DNA of 64,000 nt from Gorsachius magnificus (GCA_034008185.1 CM067083.1:116086837-116150836), one strand, 5' to 3'. Positions 1 through 15,000 are shown, numbered from the stretch's first letter. Translations and numbers: made by a program. The notes: generated by a model from the letters alone, not told the origin.

Positions 1-103
1 GGCTAATTTATGTTTTAACATAAACATACACAAACTTTAAAAGGGAACATTTCCTCTGACCGCATCCAACCTTTTTGGTTTTTATTGGTCATATCAAGCT
101 TAC

Positions 104-287
104 CCGAGTTCGGTAGAAAACTTTTGCCATGAGAATGTCAGTGTCCATTTCAATGATGTAGCCCAAGGTCCCAGCAGAGGGTGAAGATACTGAGCCAGAT
201 AAGCTCCTGTCAGTCTCTCGATAACGCATATGAACGTCTGTAAAAGTTGGGCTGACGATGTCTAGTGAGGCAGTGTTGTCCATGACT
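104..287 (-). CDS. APOB: APOB exon 28
   Basis: The acceptor is ttgttgtag| and the donor ACTCGG|gtaagc; 184 bases, residues 3964-4025, ending on a codon boundary. It encodes [20 protein letters not shown] and [17 protein letters not shown], matching the mammalian LNIKSPAFTDLHLRYQKD and SAASPAVGTVGMDMDED. The next exon, the long C-terminal one with the alpha-3 helices, should begin left of base 1. Confidence 0.96.
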
Positions 288-3200
288 CTACAACAACAGT
301 GAATACACAGCTATGAAGGAATGCACAAAGCACAAGGCCAATGCATTATGTCTAAATTCAACACCACCTATTATTTTATATATTTCTGTATGTCAGCAAT
401 GCCTTTGTCATCAAAAGAAAATGTTGGGATTTACTATCCACATTTCTTAGGATTTAGCCTAACACATTCAAAACTTCGTGTCACTCCAATTTTCATGTTA
501 TATATACAACTATATTGAGCTTTGTTGAGAATTTTCATCATATTAGGGCAGCAAAACAAAACCTGTAGCTGTACCACTGTCAACTTTCTACAGACTTCTA
601 CAAGCTGACTGCCATTTTTTCCACCAACACAAGTACAGGCAGTATTTTTTATCTGCATCTGTACTTGCCTTCACAGACTCTGTCCCTTGGATATATCAAC
701 ACAACACTTGCAGATCAAAACAGGCAGTTAGAAGGCCAGCTCTGCAATCCCTAGTACCTGTACTTGTGAATAAAAATTACTCTTTAATGGCTTGTGGTAA
801 CAGAGGGATACAGTGGAAAAAAACCTCCACTATGTTGACAGTTAGATCTAGAACTCCTAGAACTGCTCCGATTATAAAAAACTGTGTTTATATCTCAGCA
901 GTTTTCTGAGAGATGAGAAAAGCTATTCCAGAAATGGTGAGAGGGGACAGTTTTCCAGCCATCTTGAGAAGGAAACAGGCACAGCCAATAATGACAGCAT
1001 GGCTACATAGGTTCTTATTAATTACAGCAAAGTACTCTGAGGCATTAGAGATCAAAGCAACAATACACCATTGGCAATTTAGTCTATTGTAAATTATATT
1101 ATTAGAGCAAATCTTTACCTAATTCCCGAAATAGTAAGGTCTTCCTTGTAATTTGCGCTCATGTCACGATGTGAAAAGCTGCCAGTTGTCTTCATAACAA
1201 ACAAGCCATCTTCATATTTGTAGTTTGAAACAACTGTGAAAAGGATTTCAAAGGTGTGTATTTCCAGAACTTACCATCAAACAATAAAAAAAAATACATA
1301 TCCAATTCTATGTTAGAAGGCCCATTGTGGGGTGTTTTAGTAGTATGTAAAATTATGCATCAAGAAACTAAATGCCCATAATGCCCCAAATAAAAAGATA
1401 TGAAACTATTTGTTCAACCAGAGTATTTTAAAATTCATTTTTTCTCTATATTTAGAACAACATGGATATAACATTTTGCAGTCATGCAGATCATAAGTGG
1501 GGATTCTAATTTCTTCAGAGTTTAGAATTTTATTCTGATGTACATTTTTAGTATTATTATAAAGTCTAGAACTCAGTGCTATATGGGACTCCAGAGTTTC
1601 CTGAGTTTAAATAATTTTTGAAATCAAATATGCTTAGTTCATAAGGAAAAAGATAGGTATTTCTTTATCTGAACTGAATCAGATAAAAAGTCAGCCTGCC
1701 TTCTCTCCTTTACATGTATTATTGTAAATAATGGGGGAATGTTATGTTGATCACAATTTAAAGTAAGAAACTGCTACATAGAACAGAGATATTTTCCATT
1801 TTTTTCACAGTGTGCCCTTAGTTATACATATATCTAGTCATTAGCCTTCAGGATGACTGACTGAGACTCTGATAATGATTTTTGAAAAAATGCTGCTAAT
1901 GATAAAAGCAGTATAATCTATTGCCAATGCTAAATAGACTGCAAAACCTTCACATGCAAAGTCCTGGGGAAAAAAAAATCTGAAAAAGCACAGTATACTG
2001 TATTTCTCCCCAAAATTGTGGCATATAGAATTTTAATGTCTTACCATTCAAGTCATATTCCAGGAACTGCAATGTTGAGCTGCAGGTAGAGTCAATGGAC
2101 TGTTCGAAAGAGTCCTTTTTGTTTGTTAAGTCTGTTCTCCAGGTGACATTGTACAAAGGGGAAGCAACTTTGAAAGATCCAGTCAAGGAACCAAATGATG
2201 GGATGTAAATTCCAGCAGGCAAGGATATTTTGAGAGGGGGAATCTCAATTTTCTGTTCAGGAATTGTAACTGTAGGCAGATCGAAATCTGCAATCTTATT
2301 AGCTACTTCATCCAGGTCTACATGGAAACTGCCGAGAGAAATACTCTTTGGAAGAGTGAATTGAGACACAGTTATTTGGTGTTCAGGTATTGTCACCTCA
2401 AAATATGGTATTTTATATTCTTCTAATGTAATATAATTGGCTCCTACATTCACTTTGGGGAATCTTAGTTTTGGTAGTGTGGGTAAATTGACATCAAATG
2501 GCATTGTGTTTAGCGTCTGTGGAATTTTTATGTTGCGCAAGTCAATGGTGTATGCTGGGACCTGGAGAGAGGTGAAAGGAACTCTGAACTCTGGAGTGCT
2601 GAGAACAGGGCTTGGAGCCTTTAAGTGTAACTCAGGAATACTGAGAGTGAAGCCATCGGTCAGCTTATTCACAGGTATGGGGAAAAAGTAACCATCGTCA
2701 CTCTTTGTGTACACGAGGGATGCTGAACCATTTAAGTACTGTTTTCTGTCAGCACTGGTAGTGACATCCAACTTCAGGATCTCCCACAAGCTCTTCTCAG
2801 TAATGGGACATTTTATGTTTTTGAGGAAGTCCATGTACCCTTGCAAAGATCCAGAAATATCAATCTTTGCCTTTGATTTTTCATTTGAGAACTGCATATC
2901 ATGACTGAGAGATAATGACTGAATTTGGCCTTCACCCTTCCAGCCAGCTTTCTGGTTTGCAGTACTGATTTTCACTACGACAACTTGGTTAACTGAGGCT
3001 GTGTCCAGGAAGGAATTTGGCTGAGTGGCTTGAATCTGAAGATCTGCTGATATACCCCAAGGAGCCAGCTCTAAGGTTGCTTTGCATCTCTGAGCCCCTG
3101 TTGTTGTGAAAAGAGGTGTATATCGTGCATAGTTCTTCCCATTGTGCTCCCAGACTGCATAAACACGACGGGTAGATGCTTCAACTGCAAGTATTTCTTT

Positions 3201-6200
3201 CATTTCACTGTTCCAGAGTCCATCTGCTTTGGAGTGGGCCTCAAACTTGAGAGATGACCGAGCTCCATTAGCATTCAGATAGGTGTTTGCCTCATGGTCT
3301 AGACTTCCAGAAAAGGCATTTCCAGTGAAAATTACTCCATCAATATCCCCATTTGTAGAAGTTTCTACTGACACATAAGATGTAAGGCTCTCTAAAGCAA
3401 ATTTGTGAGTAATTCTTCCCTTAGTACTGGTGCCAAATTTAGGAGTATTAAAATCATACGTTAATTTTAGCCCTGAGGAAAGAGTGGGTTTAGACTTAGC
3501 ATTTCCAGAAAGTTCTTGGCTGAAATTCATTTTTAAAACTGGTGTGTTGATTTCTGCATTTGTTGCCACTGAAGCTTCCATGTTCCTCTTTGTGAGACTA
3601 ATAGCGCTGTCATGATTTCCTCCTAGAAATCTGTTATTACTCAGGGACAATGCTGTGGCCAGCTTCAACCCCCTTTTTCTTGTCAAACTTGTTGAACCAT
3701 CCAGCTTAAACTGCAGCGCATCAATGACAGAAGAGGATGAGACACTGAGGTGCCCAGCAATATCTGACTGATTGAACAGCCCGGCATTTGCAGTTAAAGT
3801 GATCACACTGGATTTAAATGAGAAGTCATAAGTAACATTTCCCATGGCAGGAATTAAGATGTGGTTTGACGGGCTGTTGATTCTGAATCTAGGAAGCTTT
3901 AGAGTGCGTAGATCCTGTGGGACATGCAGGACCGGAAGCTCCAGAGAAGGTAAAACTAGTGTGTAAGATGGTACTGAAAAGCCAATAAATGGGATGGTGA
4001 ATCCTGTTGTGCTTATTTCTTTTGGGAGCATGTAACCAAAGGCTGGCATCTCAGCAGTAAAAGGAGAAACCTCAATATTCACAACTGGAATGGTGTAACC
4101 TGGAATCCTGAAGGTCCGTGGCATTTTGTTCAGTGATGTCTGTATTTTGTATTTGTCAAATTTTGTTTTGGCTTCATTATATGACTTTGTGAGAAAATCT
4201 AAAGCAGTGTTTCTTCCTCTCTCAAAATGCTTGTTGAAGAGAATTATGTATTTATTAAGTGCTTCATGCACTGTTGCTAAAGGAAGTGGGATTACATGCA
4301 TGTCTCTGTTTTTTTCATAACGAGCATTCAAATTTAAATCAAAGGATTGTCTTGTTGTCTTCAATAAATCCTTTAGGCCTACCTGTTCCCACAATGAATA
4401 CTCTTTTAGCTGGGGAGTTTTGATTCCAGTGTATGGAACCTGAAGCTGAGGAATGGTTAGAGGTATAGTTAGGAAGTCCAAATTGGCATCTCCATTCATT
4501 TCGACATGAGCTTCAATTCTGTCATCATTGTTGCCAGCAGATATATTATGGGAATATCTGTACTGGTTGAACCTGCCAGTAGCTTGCCAGCTGACCTGCT
4601 GAACAGAGGAACTGAATGCAAAACCATAGTTATTCAGGAAGTCGATTTTGCCAGCCAGTTTCATTGGGAAGCTGATTTTCACATTTGCATCATTGTTTGT
4701 TAATAGACGAATTTCAAAAGGCTGTGCCAAGAAGGAAACCTCATTATTTACAGTTCCAGTAATCCGCCCATTGAGTCGAGCATTGTGAGAGCCTGTTAAT
4801 TCTACTTTCATTCCTCCAAGCTGTCCTGTGCCTTTTACGTTCAGAATGCTACGTCCCACACGCTGTGACTCAATTTCAGACTGGATCTGAAGTGTTGCAT
4901 AATTTAGGAAACCACATTCATATCTCATAGCTTGGTTGACTTTCAGGTACTTATCATTTATTCTGTTGTTGGCTGAAAATATAATAGTGGGCCCCTCAAC
5001 CCTGAAAGTGGCATGTGAATCATGAGTGCCTTCATCGGAGAAACTAGGAGAAGCCCATTTCCAGTTTCCTTTACCAGTGGAGGTAAATGATATGTGTCCT
5101 GCTTCTACCTCTGTTGTCATATTATTGACCAGATCAGCCTGGCTGGAGAAATCAGCTTGTGGAATATTCAGTCTGTGGGAATACGCTGTTCCACTCTGCA
5201 TCCAAATTTTTCTTTGCAGCTTGACCTTTAAATTATTCTGTAGTTCTACTGAATTTTTTGTTGTATAGAAGTTTGCTCTAGTTTCAGCTTCACCTGCTAC
5301 CGAAGTCCCTAAAAATACTACTTCATTGGTGTGATCAACTTTCAGGAACCTGTGGTTGACCTTCATGGAATTTTTAAGGTTCAGCTGCTTCATCTCAGGG
5401 GCCAAAAGACGTGAATCTGATATAAAACTAAAAACTAGGAAGTCTAACTTGGACGTTGTTTGAGCTGAAAGGGAGGTCACAAATTCTGGACTGTTTGCAG
5501 ATGCTGTAGTATTATGAACCTCAGCTTGTGTAGACAGTGTAAAGAATGGAGAGGTCACTCTGAATGCACCAGACAATTTGCCAAATGTAGGGACAGTCAC
5601 AGTATGTGGGATACGTGGAAGCTGGAACTCTGGTATCTTCATGTTAGGAATCTGGAGCTCATTTAGATTTAGCTTTGGAACCAATAATTCTGGTATTTGA
5701 AACTGAGGCATTTGTATTTCTGGGAAAGAAATGTCAGAAAAAGGCATATCTCTCATCTTCAGGTCTTTAAAATATAAATCAATTGCTGGCAACTGAAATT
5801 CACCAGACATGAGTTTGTCTATTGTTCTCACAATCTGAAGTTTAATCTCATTCAAGTCAATTGTATAGGAAGGAACTTTAAAAGTATTTAGAACTGTAAA
5901 TTCTGGGGTAGTAAATTTCATTGGAATTTTCATGTCCTGTAGTCTCTTAATATTTATCTCATAGGAGAGGATATGCAGATCAGTCAGTGGAACAATGAAG
6001 TCTGGTGTTCGAAATATTGCTTCCCGAAGACTTCGGAGACTAACCTCAAAGGCAGGTATAGTGACTATAACAAATCTGATTTCAGGGACTTTAAATCCTG
6101 TTTCAACAAACTGGTTTAAATTTTCAGCCCAATTTTTTAGATCATACTCTTCAGCCAAAGCAACAATTTTCTTAGAAGCTATGTTCCACTGGTCAGAAAT

Positions 6201-9200
6201 GTATATGACAACAGAATTATAGAATTGGCTTATCTTCTGAAGATACCACTGGAATTCTTGGGAAATATCCATTTCAGAAATCCTCTCTCGCAGGTCTTCC
6301 AGATGTTCATTTACCTTGGCTTTCAGGTTAGCAAATGTTGTTGAGTTTATGAGCTCCTTGAACCAGCTAATTATTGCAGCAAGCTTGGTGTCCCTTAGTT
6401 GTTCCATGTATTTTGAAATCACAGCTCTAAAATCTCGCATATACTGTTTCAGTGCTTCTGCTTTCTGTGGAAGTTCTAGATTTCTGAGTTCCTCATTTAT
6501 TTTCTGGGTCACTTCTCGGATTTTGTTATTTGTGTCATCCACAAACTGGTTATAGTCAAAAGACTTGAGCTTTTTAATAATCATGTCAAGGAACTTGTTG
6601 ACTTCCTTTATCATCATTTCATAATCAAAGGTTTGCACTTTCTTGACAGCATCATCAATAAAAGCAACAACTTTATCAAAGCATGACTTCACATCAATAT
6701 TTTTCAGGTAGATGGTCAGTTTCTGGATGGTTTCTTTTATTCTGTACTGGTTAAGCAGTTCTATCATTCTGTCCATTAAAAAATATAACTGCTTATCAAT
6801 TTCATATTTTACAATCAGTCTGTGTATATGACCTCGGAAAGCACTGATCTTCTCAGACACTTCATACTCCTCCATCCAATTTAGAATAAAGTCTTTGATT
6901 TGTTCAAGAACTTCATTAATTTTTTTAATTGGTAATGAATGCTTCAATTTTTCTAAAACCTCTTTAGCATCAAACATTTCAATCTGCTGTTTCAAATTTT
7001 CTGCAATGTGTCTAACATCAATATTCTGAATCTGAATCTTGAGTTGTTCCAGGTTTTCCTGTATCCTAGCTGTAATCCTGTACTCATCATCTACATTTTT
7101 AATCCAAGCCAGAGTGCTGCTTCCAATTTTGCTAGGATAATACTGGCGAAAAAAAAATTGCAATTTTTGAATAGTGTCAACTACAGTCATTCTTATCTTA
7201 TATTTGTTATCTAGAGCTGTCATTGTTTCAACTATTTGGTCAAGAAGCTGTGAAATAAGTGCTTTAATGTCATACTGCTCATAATGATCTTTGATGTATT
7301 GCTCAATTTGTATCAGAGAGTCCTGCAGCTGAGACAGTATTTCTTGAAGATAGTCCATGGCCTTTTCCAGCATAATTTGGAGATCATGAGATGTTATACT
7401 GTAGTCCTTTGTGAAAGCAACCAAATTATTTTTCATGCTGATAACTCTGCTTTTCATATCTAATTTGCCCATGTAATCATTAATGTGCTGTGGGATATTA
7501 TCCAAAGTTTCCTTGTATTTTCTCATATGTTGTTCTATGTTAATATTCTTCAGGTAACTTTGTATGGCCTGTAGTGTGGATAGAATGGTGCCTCTGATTT
7601 GTTCAAAATAAACTGGCAAATGTTCCAGGAATGGTAGGTTAATAACATGCATATCTTTATTTTTGTCATACTTCACAGAGCCGGAGATGCTGAATTCTTG
7701 AGGTTCTGACACACTGCCCCTGAGGCCCAGTACATCAATTAAATTGATTTCTTCAGATGTGAACGGTACTATGACTGATGTATCCATTACAGAGAGATCT
7801 GCTAAAGCTCTTCCACTGAGTTCCACACCAGTCTTTTCTGCATCATTGTAAGCACTGAGATCTTGTGAATATACATTATTGTTTAGCTGACTTTTCAGTT
7901 TCCAAGCACTTGACTGCTCTGATGGAGTAAAAAGCATATGAACTTTGTTATCAAGCAGGGTAGAGTATCTTCCTCTAGACTTCAAGCTATGACTGGTAGA
8001 TCCTCTGTAATCATGGGAGAAAGTGAAAGCAAGAGGCTCTGCTTTAAAGAGGAATTTGCTGTAAAGGTCTCCTGTGTGCTCACCCATAGCGATTAGCTTT
8101 CCATTACCATTGGTATGTATGTCAGCAGTGATAGTAAACGGGGCCATAGTGGAACGCACAGCATTGCTGAAACGGAAAGATTTGGAATCACAGTTTGTGT
8201 TCATAGTAACTGAGGAAGCAAGTCCTGCCATATTCAGATTAACTCTGTGGCTCACTGCTGTGCCTTGAACATTTGCGACTGTATCTGTTTTAAAGTTTGC
8301 AGTTAGATCAGCATATGCAATGCTGTAGGTATGCCTTATTTCATCTGCTCCATAGGCTCCTCTGACATTGCCACCCAAGTTCAGCTTCAGAGGCTCGAGA
8401 AGAAGTTCTGCTTTGTTGGAAACTTCTGTTTTGGTGTATTTAATATTATTACTCAGTTTAGCTGTAAGTGAGCTAGGCTGCAGTTGTAGATCAAAAACAT
8501 GCTTGTGGAACTTGTCAAAGCTGAAGCTGTTGTCTAACTTCGAAGCAAATGTTAAGGATAAACCAGGAATATTCAAGTCATTTGTGTACTCCAACTTAAT
8601 CTCTTTGAATGATCCTTGCAAATTATTTGAAAACTTGAGACCTTCTCTATTAACTTTGAAGTTTAAAACATGTTTGTTGTCCATACCCAGAACTGTACTC
8701 TGATACTCACTGCCCAGCGTTACTTCCGTTAGGCTCACTCTTCCACCTAGATTGAATTTTGCATTGTTTTTACCATAGCGCCCAGAAGAGGATAGTGACA
8801 TGGAGCCTCCAGCAGTATCAAGTTTGGCATTCATTTCACTCTGCATTGTCAATGGACTAAACAGCACATTTGTGGTTGCGCTGCTGGCTAGACCATACTG
8901 ATTTACAGTGAGTGATGACTTATGTGCAGCTCGATTCCTTTGATCAGTCATAGAGATATCAGTGTTGAAAACAAGATCCTGGGAGTTGAGAGAACCTGCA
9001 AACAAGGCATAATACTGAGTTTGCTTGTAAGTGGCTTGGTACTCAGATCGAAGTGCTGCCATCTTCTTTGACAAAATTAATTCAAGCTTATTTACACCTG
9101 CAGTATGTCGATACCTCCCATTTGTTTCAGATGTCATTTTCAGCTGGCTGTTTTCATACTTCAGTGAAGCCGTGTTCTTTAACAGTCCACTTTGTACATC

Positions 9201-11972
9201 AGAAATTGAAGTAATGGAAAACAAATCCTCGCTGTATCTGCCAGATATCTGATTGGAAGCCTGAAGGTAAGAAGAATCCAACTTCAGATTTGACTTTCCT
9301 TCTAAAACCCGTCTCTTTTCATTGTATGAGCTTGACAGAGTGTAAATGCTTCTTGCAAACACAGAAGCTACTTCCAGCTGTCCTTCCATCTTGACGTTAT
9401 TGATATTCACACCATTTGTCTTTTCAGAAACAATATCACCAGAAAATGAAAGCTGAGGACCCAGAGTACTGGATGCTGTAAGTGATATGGTGTAGTTTGC
9501 AACTGCACCAGGTTCATTACTTTTTGTCCTGGCCAATCTAAAAACTGATGTTAAGAGCCTGTGCTTCAGGTCATTTTCATATGCACCGGTGAATCCATTT
9601 CTATTATATGATGCTTCTCCAGAACCTGAAATAGGAAAAGGAGACAAAAGATAATGGTGTCATTTATAGCTTTTTGTCTTTAAGACTTTGTCTGATGCCA
9701 CTAAGCTCTTACGTTACGGCTTAAATTGCAATTACTGTTATTATACCATTTTGCTTTAAAGGCCAAAATGTTTTGGTAAATCCTGAATATTTCTGTAAAA
9801 ATTGTTCTTATTTTGATATTTGGGGCTAAAGGTTTGAACTATGAATAAATGAAATCTCTACACTACTCTACTAAATATAATTATGTAAAACGACACAAAG
9901 TTATGTCATTACTTAAATTAAGAAGATGGACTCTCAAGAATAACCCATAGCTAACATTCCTGGTTTTTAATGTTTTCTTTATCATGCTTCATTTATGGTG
10001 GGGAGTTTAGAAAAATAGCGAAGTTAGCTTGTCCTTTTGCAATTTGAGAACTCAAACTGCAGTTTTAGAGGAACTAACTTAAAAATACCAGTCTTAAGAC
10101 CTATCCAGTCTGAGTCCAGGATAACTGCAATATAGTTGGACATACATAAATGATTAAAAAATTATATATCTATATATATAAAATGACAGCGAGAAATAAA
10201 CTGTAGGCATACCTACACATACACCTGCACACCTGATTGTGAAAACACTTGACTAGTCAGATACAGAAATGTTTGTAGAAACATGCCTTCAGTTTTGAAG
10301 GACTTTTTCTTCAGTGGGGAATATTTAGGAAACTATGGACCTTGAAAGGCTTTATTGAATTAAACTGACTTCACCTTTGGTGCCTGAATAAACAGACTCA
10401 CATAATTCTTTAAAAACAAAGTGATTTGAGATTATACAACACCTTTCTTTAAATAAGCAATGGGAAAATGAATGTGCTGTACCTGATACATGGAAAATAA
10501 AGTAATTAAAATAGTTTTGCTAACATCGCAGTATTAGCACACATTCTTTACCTTTCACACTGTAGGAAAGTAGCTCAAAAACTGAATCAGCATTCGTGGT
10601 ATAAGTAGTTCTTATGCCGGCTGCTTTCTCTGTGGAGCTATTAGCCAAAGTGTATGCTGCTGTCCAGTTGTAATAGTTGCTGTACACATTAGCAGAGACC
10701 TCTAAACTGCCAAATAAAGGCACACGAAGGGGATAGGATTCTGGAACAGTAAATGTCGGGATTCTGTACTCCTGAGATGGCACTCTTATTCCCATTGACT
10801 CCATTACCAGAGGAGGTGTTTTAACAGTCTGTGGCACCCTTATGTCATGGGATGATCTTCCACCAAATGGCAATGGGATATTAATCACAAAACTGTTTTT
10901 ATTTAAGTTGTATCTGATCCGGCCTTCACTAGAAAATAAAAGTGACTGTATTAGAAACTGTAAGTCCATGAAGCATATACAGAAATTTCCATGATTCCTA
11001 CTATTCTCATGATACTGAGCTTACTTACATGCTTATATCAATGATCATCTATTATTATCATCATTTTTTAAGCACTCATCTATCAGAATTTACTTAAAGC
11101 ACTTTTGATATCAGTGAATTCTATCAATGTTTTTCCCCCTTATTTCGTAATCAGGGAGACTCATAGGTCAAATAGTCCAGAAACACATTCTTTCTGTAAG
11201 ACATTGCATTAGATTTCAAAGGTTCCTGATTCTGTGTTCAGAACTCAAGTAACTTTAGCTCGTAGGTGAAGAATGACATTCAAGGGGCTAAATACACAAC
11301 TGTTATGAATCTTGCATTTGATTTTCTACACTGAGAATCCAAATCCGCTTTATGAACATTAATGGAAAGATGTCTTGGCATGAAAATGATCCTTAAAATG
11401 AAGGAATCTGAATGAAAATAGCTGACATAGAGGAAAAAAAATCCTCTGAAAACACTGCTGCACTTGTGCAACGTGGCATGCTGAGTATCAGAAAAAGGTG
11501 ATTATATTCTTCTTAAAAAAAGTGATGTATTCTTATAGAAATGCATGAAGTCTTATTAGCATTAGAAGTTGTAAGAACCTAACTTATAAAGAATATATCT
11601 TACTGATGATAAGTGTTTCAAAAGTTTAATCCAAATATTCAGCATTTACTTTATTCTGAATAAAAATAAATTAAAAATCTAACCATTTGACTAGGAGCTA
11701 GGACTGCAAACAATGGATCATCAGCTGAAGAGTTTGCGGGGAAAAAGTTTCATTACAAAAAGGCAAAACAGGAGGAAACTCAGCCTTAATTTTTGCATGA
11801 ACAATAAGCTGGCAAAGATGCTTTTCTTGTTTCCCTAACTGGTATTTTATATTACAAAATCTTCTTTTTTACACTTAAAGTTACATGCTAAGATGAAAAT
11901 TAAGGAAACATTTTTGAAATTTGTTACTTTATATCAAATGGTTAAAAAAAGTAACATCATAGAGCAGTAGAA

Positions 11973-12004
<32 letters not shown>

Positions 12005-15000
12005 GTGCACTGCTGATAAGAACATAGGAGAAAAAACAGTTTTTTCCTTGCTTATACTTAGTGTAGGAACCCAATGGAAGCAATAGAGATGTGTGTAATT
12101 ACCATACAGTTTCAAATTACCACAGTGAAAGATAGTACATGGAAAAACAGCGCTAAGAGAGATAAAATGCAAGATTGTTGTCCATCTATTTTTGTAATCC
12201 AGTCTTACGCTAGCTTCTGTTGTCCTTTACATTTATTTCAGCCATCAATATTTCCCTAGCTCATGGGAAAACTATACAGACATGTTTATATTTATCACAG
12301 TGGTAGCTGTGGCTGTATTCTGAAGGTACCACCAAGCAAGTGTTCCTTGAATTCTTATGCATAGGCGGACCAGCAGTGTGATATGAACACTAAATGGTGG
12401 GAACAATATGTGCTGGGAACTGTAATGAGAGCAAGTCATGGCAAGTGCACGAGCATTTTAAAGTCTAGATGCACTCTGGCTGACTTACAGTCTGATTTCC
12501 TAAAAACAGAAGAAATAACTATTTACCTGCTTTCCAGTCTCTCTTCTTGTTTGCCAAACCCTGATTTTTAGACATTTTTGACATATTGGATGATTGCTAT
12601 CAAATTTGACAGAAGGATAAAATCCTCAAGGGTAATTACATTCATGAAAGTTCTGTAAAACTCTCTATTAGGTGGAGAAGATGGGCCCAAACTAGTGCAA
12701 GCATGCAGTCCATATGTGTACAACCACGGCATGTGTTGTGTCTGAGCAAGTGACAGATGGAGTCAGACATGGGAAGAGGTCAGGGTACTATATTGGTGGA
12801 GGTCAACCAGTCTGTGTAGGGGAATGAGAAGAACTGTCCAATAGGATTGCACAGAAAAAAGTAGAGCTATTAGGGTTATGGCCAAAGACAAAGAGTCTGT
12901 AGGGATGCAGGACACAAATCTATGGGAAACCTGGCTTCACTGTTTCTGTGGCTTAGAGTAAAGGTTGTTGAACGCTGTATTTTTGTTCAGTTAGCATTAC
13001 TATATAACACGGTATTTCAGGGTATATTCATATACTGCAGGAGTGACTGGTGTAAAGTCAAATCTGTATTAAAGACATGCATCATTTCCTCCATATAATT
13101 TCATTTCTCTGATTTTAGAATTCTTTGTTATGATTCTAATTTTATGATAAAGTTTACAGCAATACCACACTTTTATAGAACAAAGTAAAATAAAATAACA
13201 AAAATATGAGCAAATACCTATCTTCATCTTCCTATGTGACTATCCTGATTTCTCTCCTTACCTTTTCAGGAAAAGTTCTTCAGGAATGGTGATAACAGGT
13301 AAGTTAATTTTCTGAATGTTCAGTTCCTGCAGTCCACTTAGTTTATCTTGCAGAGTCTGGGCATAGGGGACATCTTTTGATGCCTTTTGCAGCCAAGTGT
13401 TCGTTGCCTGCAATGAGGAGACAAGTTTTTCAAATTAAGTAACAAGTTTTAGGACTTCCCAGTAAGTTATCTGAAAGCCATTGTAACTATCCATATACTG
13501 AGCCCTCAACATCTCATAAAGAGACTGGTTCGATCAAAGTTGGAAATATACACCTTATTCAATCATCTGATGAATGCTTTTACATGTAGTTCCCATTTTG
13601 GCTTCCATGGGGGAGGCAAGAATTCATCAGGGCTATGTGGTCAAGCAGTAATATCTATTGTAGGTTGAAACATACCACGATAAATTGTGACACAATATGG
13701 CGCAGTGTCATATCTGTATGAGCCACTTTCCGATCCAGCAATTCATTGGCATGCTTCTCTAAAGTTTTTGGGTAGTCTGAAAAGTCAACTGGGAAGCCAG
13801 AAGACATTTTTTTCACAGCAGCACTGGCACCTGAATTCCACTCTAGCTCAACTTTCTCAGAATCTGAAAATCATGAATTTAAAAGAAAAGGGTAAAATTA
13901 GTAATATTCTTATTCTATTTAGGGATATACTATAAACTGATGTTACAAGAGGTTTAAATTTATAGGTTGTACACGTGTCTCATGTTTTTGCCCCTACCAT
14001 ATCTGAGAAGAACTCTTTTTGAAATTGAGTTTCCGTGAGCTGTTGCATCTGAGGTCATCTGAAGATATCCTTTGGTTGGTGAATAATTAACCAATGCTTC
14101 AGTTCTAAGTTCAGTTTGCAGGCGAGGAATAGAAATGGTGCCTCTTAACATTGCCTCTTCCATTCCAGCATATCTGTGAAAGCAAAAGAAAATGCAAATA
14201 TAAAACATGTAATTCTAATTTTTTCACTTATGTTTCAGGAGCAATTACAGCATTTAAATATATAGTAAAAGCATAATAGTTATTATAAAAAAATAGATGG
14301 AATCAACCTCATAAACTATTCCAATTCAATGAATGTTTTCAGCTTCTGCTAGTTACTTTGGGAAACCTATGGTAAATTATTATCATGCTACTGTGCAGAA
14401 AGATACACACAATAATAATTCCATATTAATTTCATAATACTGAAATGGATGGAAATATGTACCTGTCTTGGTAGGAGTTGTACCTGAACCAAATTCCCGA
14501 ACCAAATTCTGAACTCCTTACTCAAGCTGAATTCTCTACTAAGGGTACAGACTGTGGCCATGAATCACATAGAAACAAGGCACTTGACAAAATATATTAT
14601 GCCACTGGGCTTCATTTTCCTTTATTCACATTTATTTTATATCTATATAACTTTGTTGACTTGAGCAAACTTCTAATATTATGTTAGTGCAAATGAAAGG
14701 GAACTGAGGTCCCTGACATCTGTCCAAAGCTCCCACTGATATCAGAGGCAATTCTGCATGAACAGCAAAGACAAAGACTCCCTGGGGCACCATCAAGATC
14801 ACAGAATTCCATGGAAGATTGAGGTTTATTAAAGAATGTGATCAGCTCATTTCACTATGGGCTTGTAAGGCAGACAATTTTAGAAACCCTGGCAGGCTGA
14901 ACATTTTTGTTAGCTCCCCTGTAGATGTTCCCGGAAATATTCTCATCATGAAGCGTGGGAATTTTTACAGGAAGCTCTCAGTTATTTTTGGTTTTGTTGC

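Noticed and set aside
1950..9647. Single uninterrupted 2,565-codon protein starting at a Met near 9647
   Set aside because: This is exon 26 of APOB with a few intronic codons at each end. The acceptor at 9626 and the donor at 2044 set the true limits; it is not an intronless gene.
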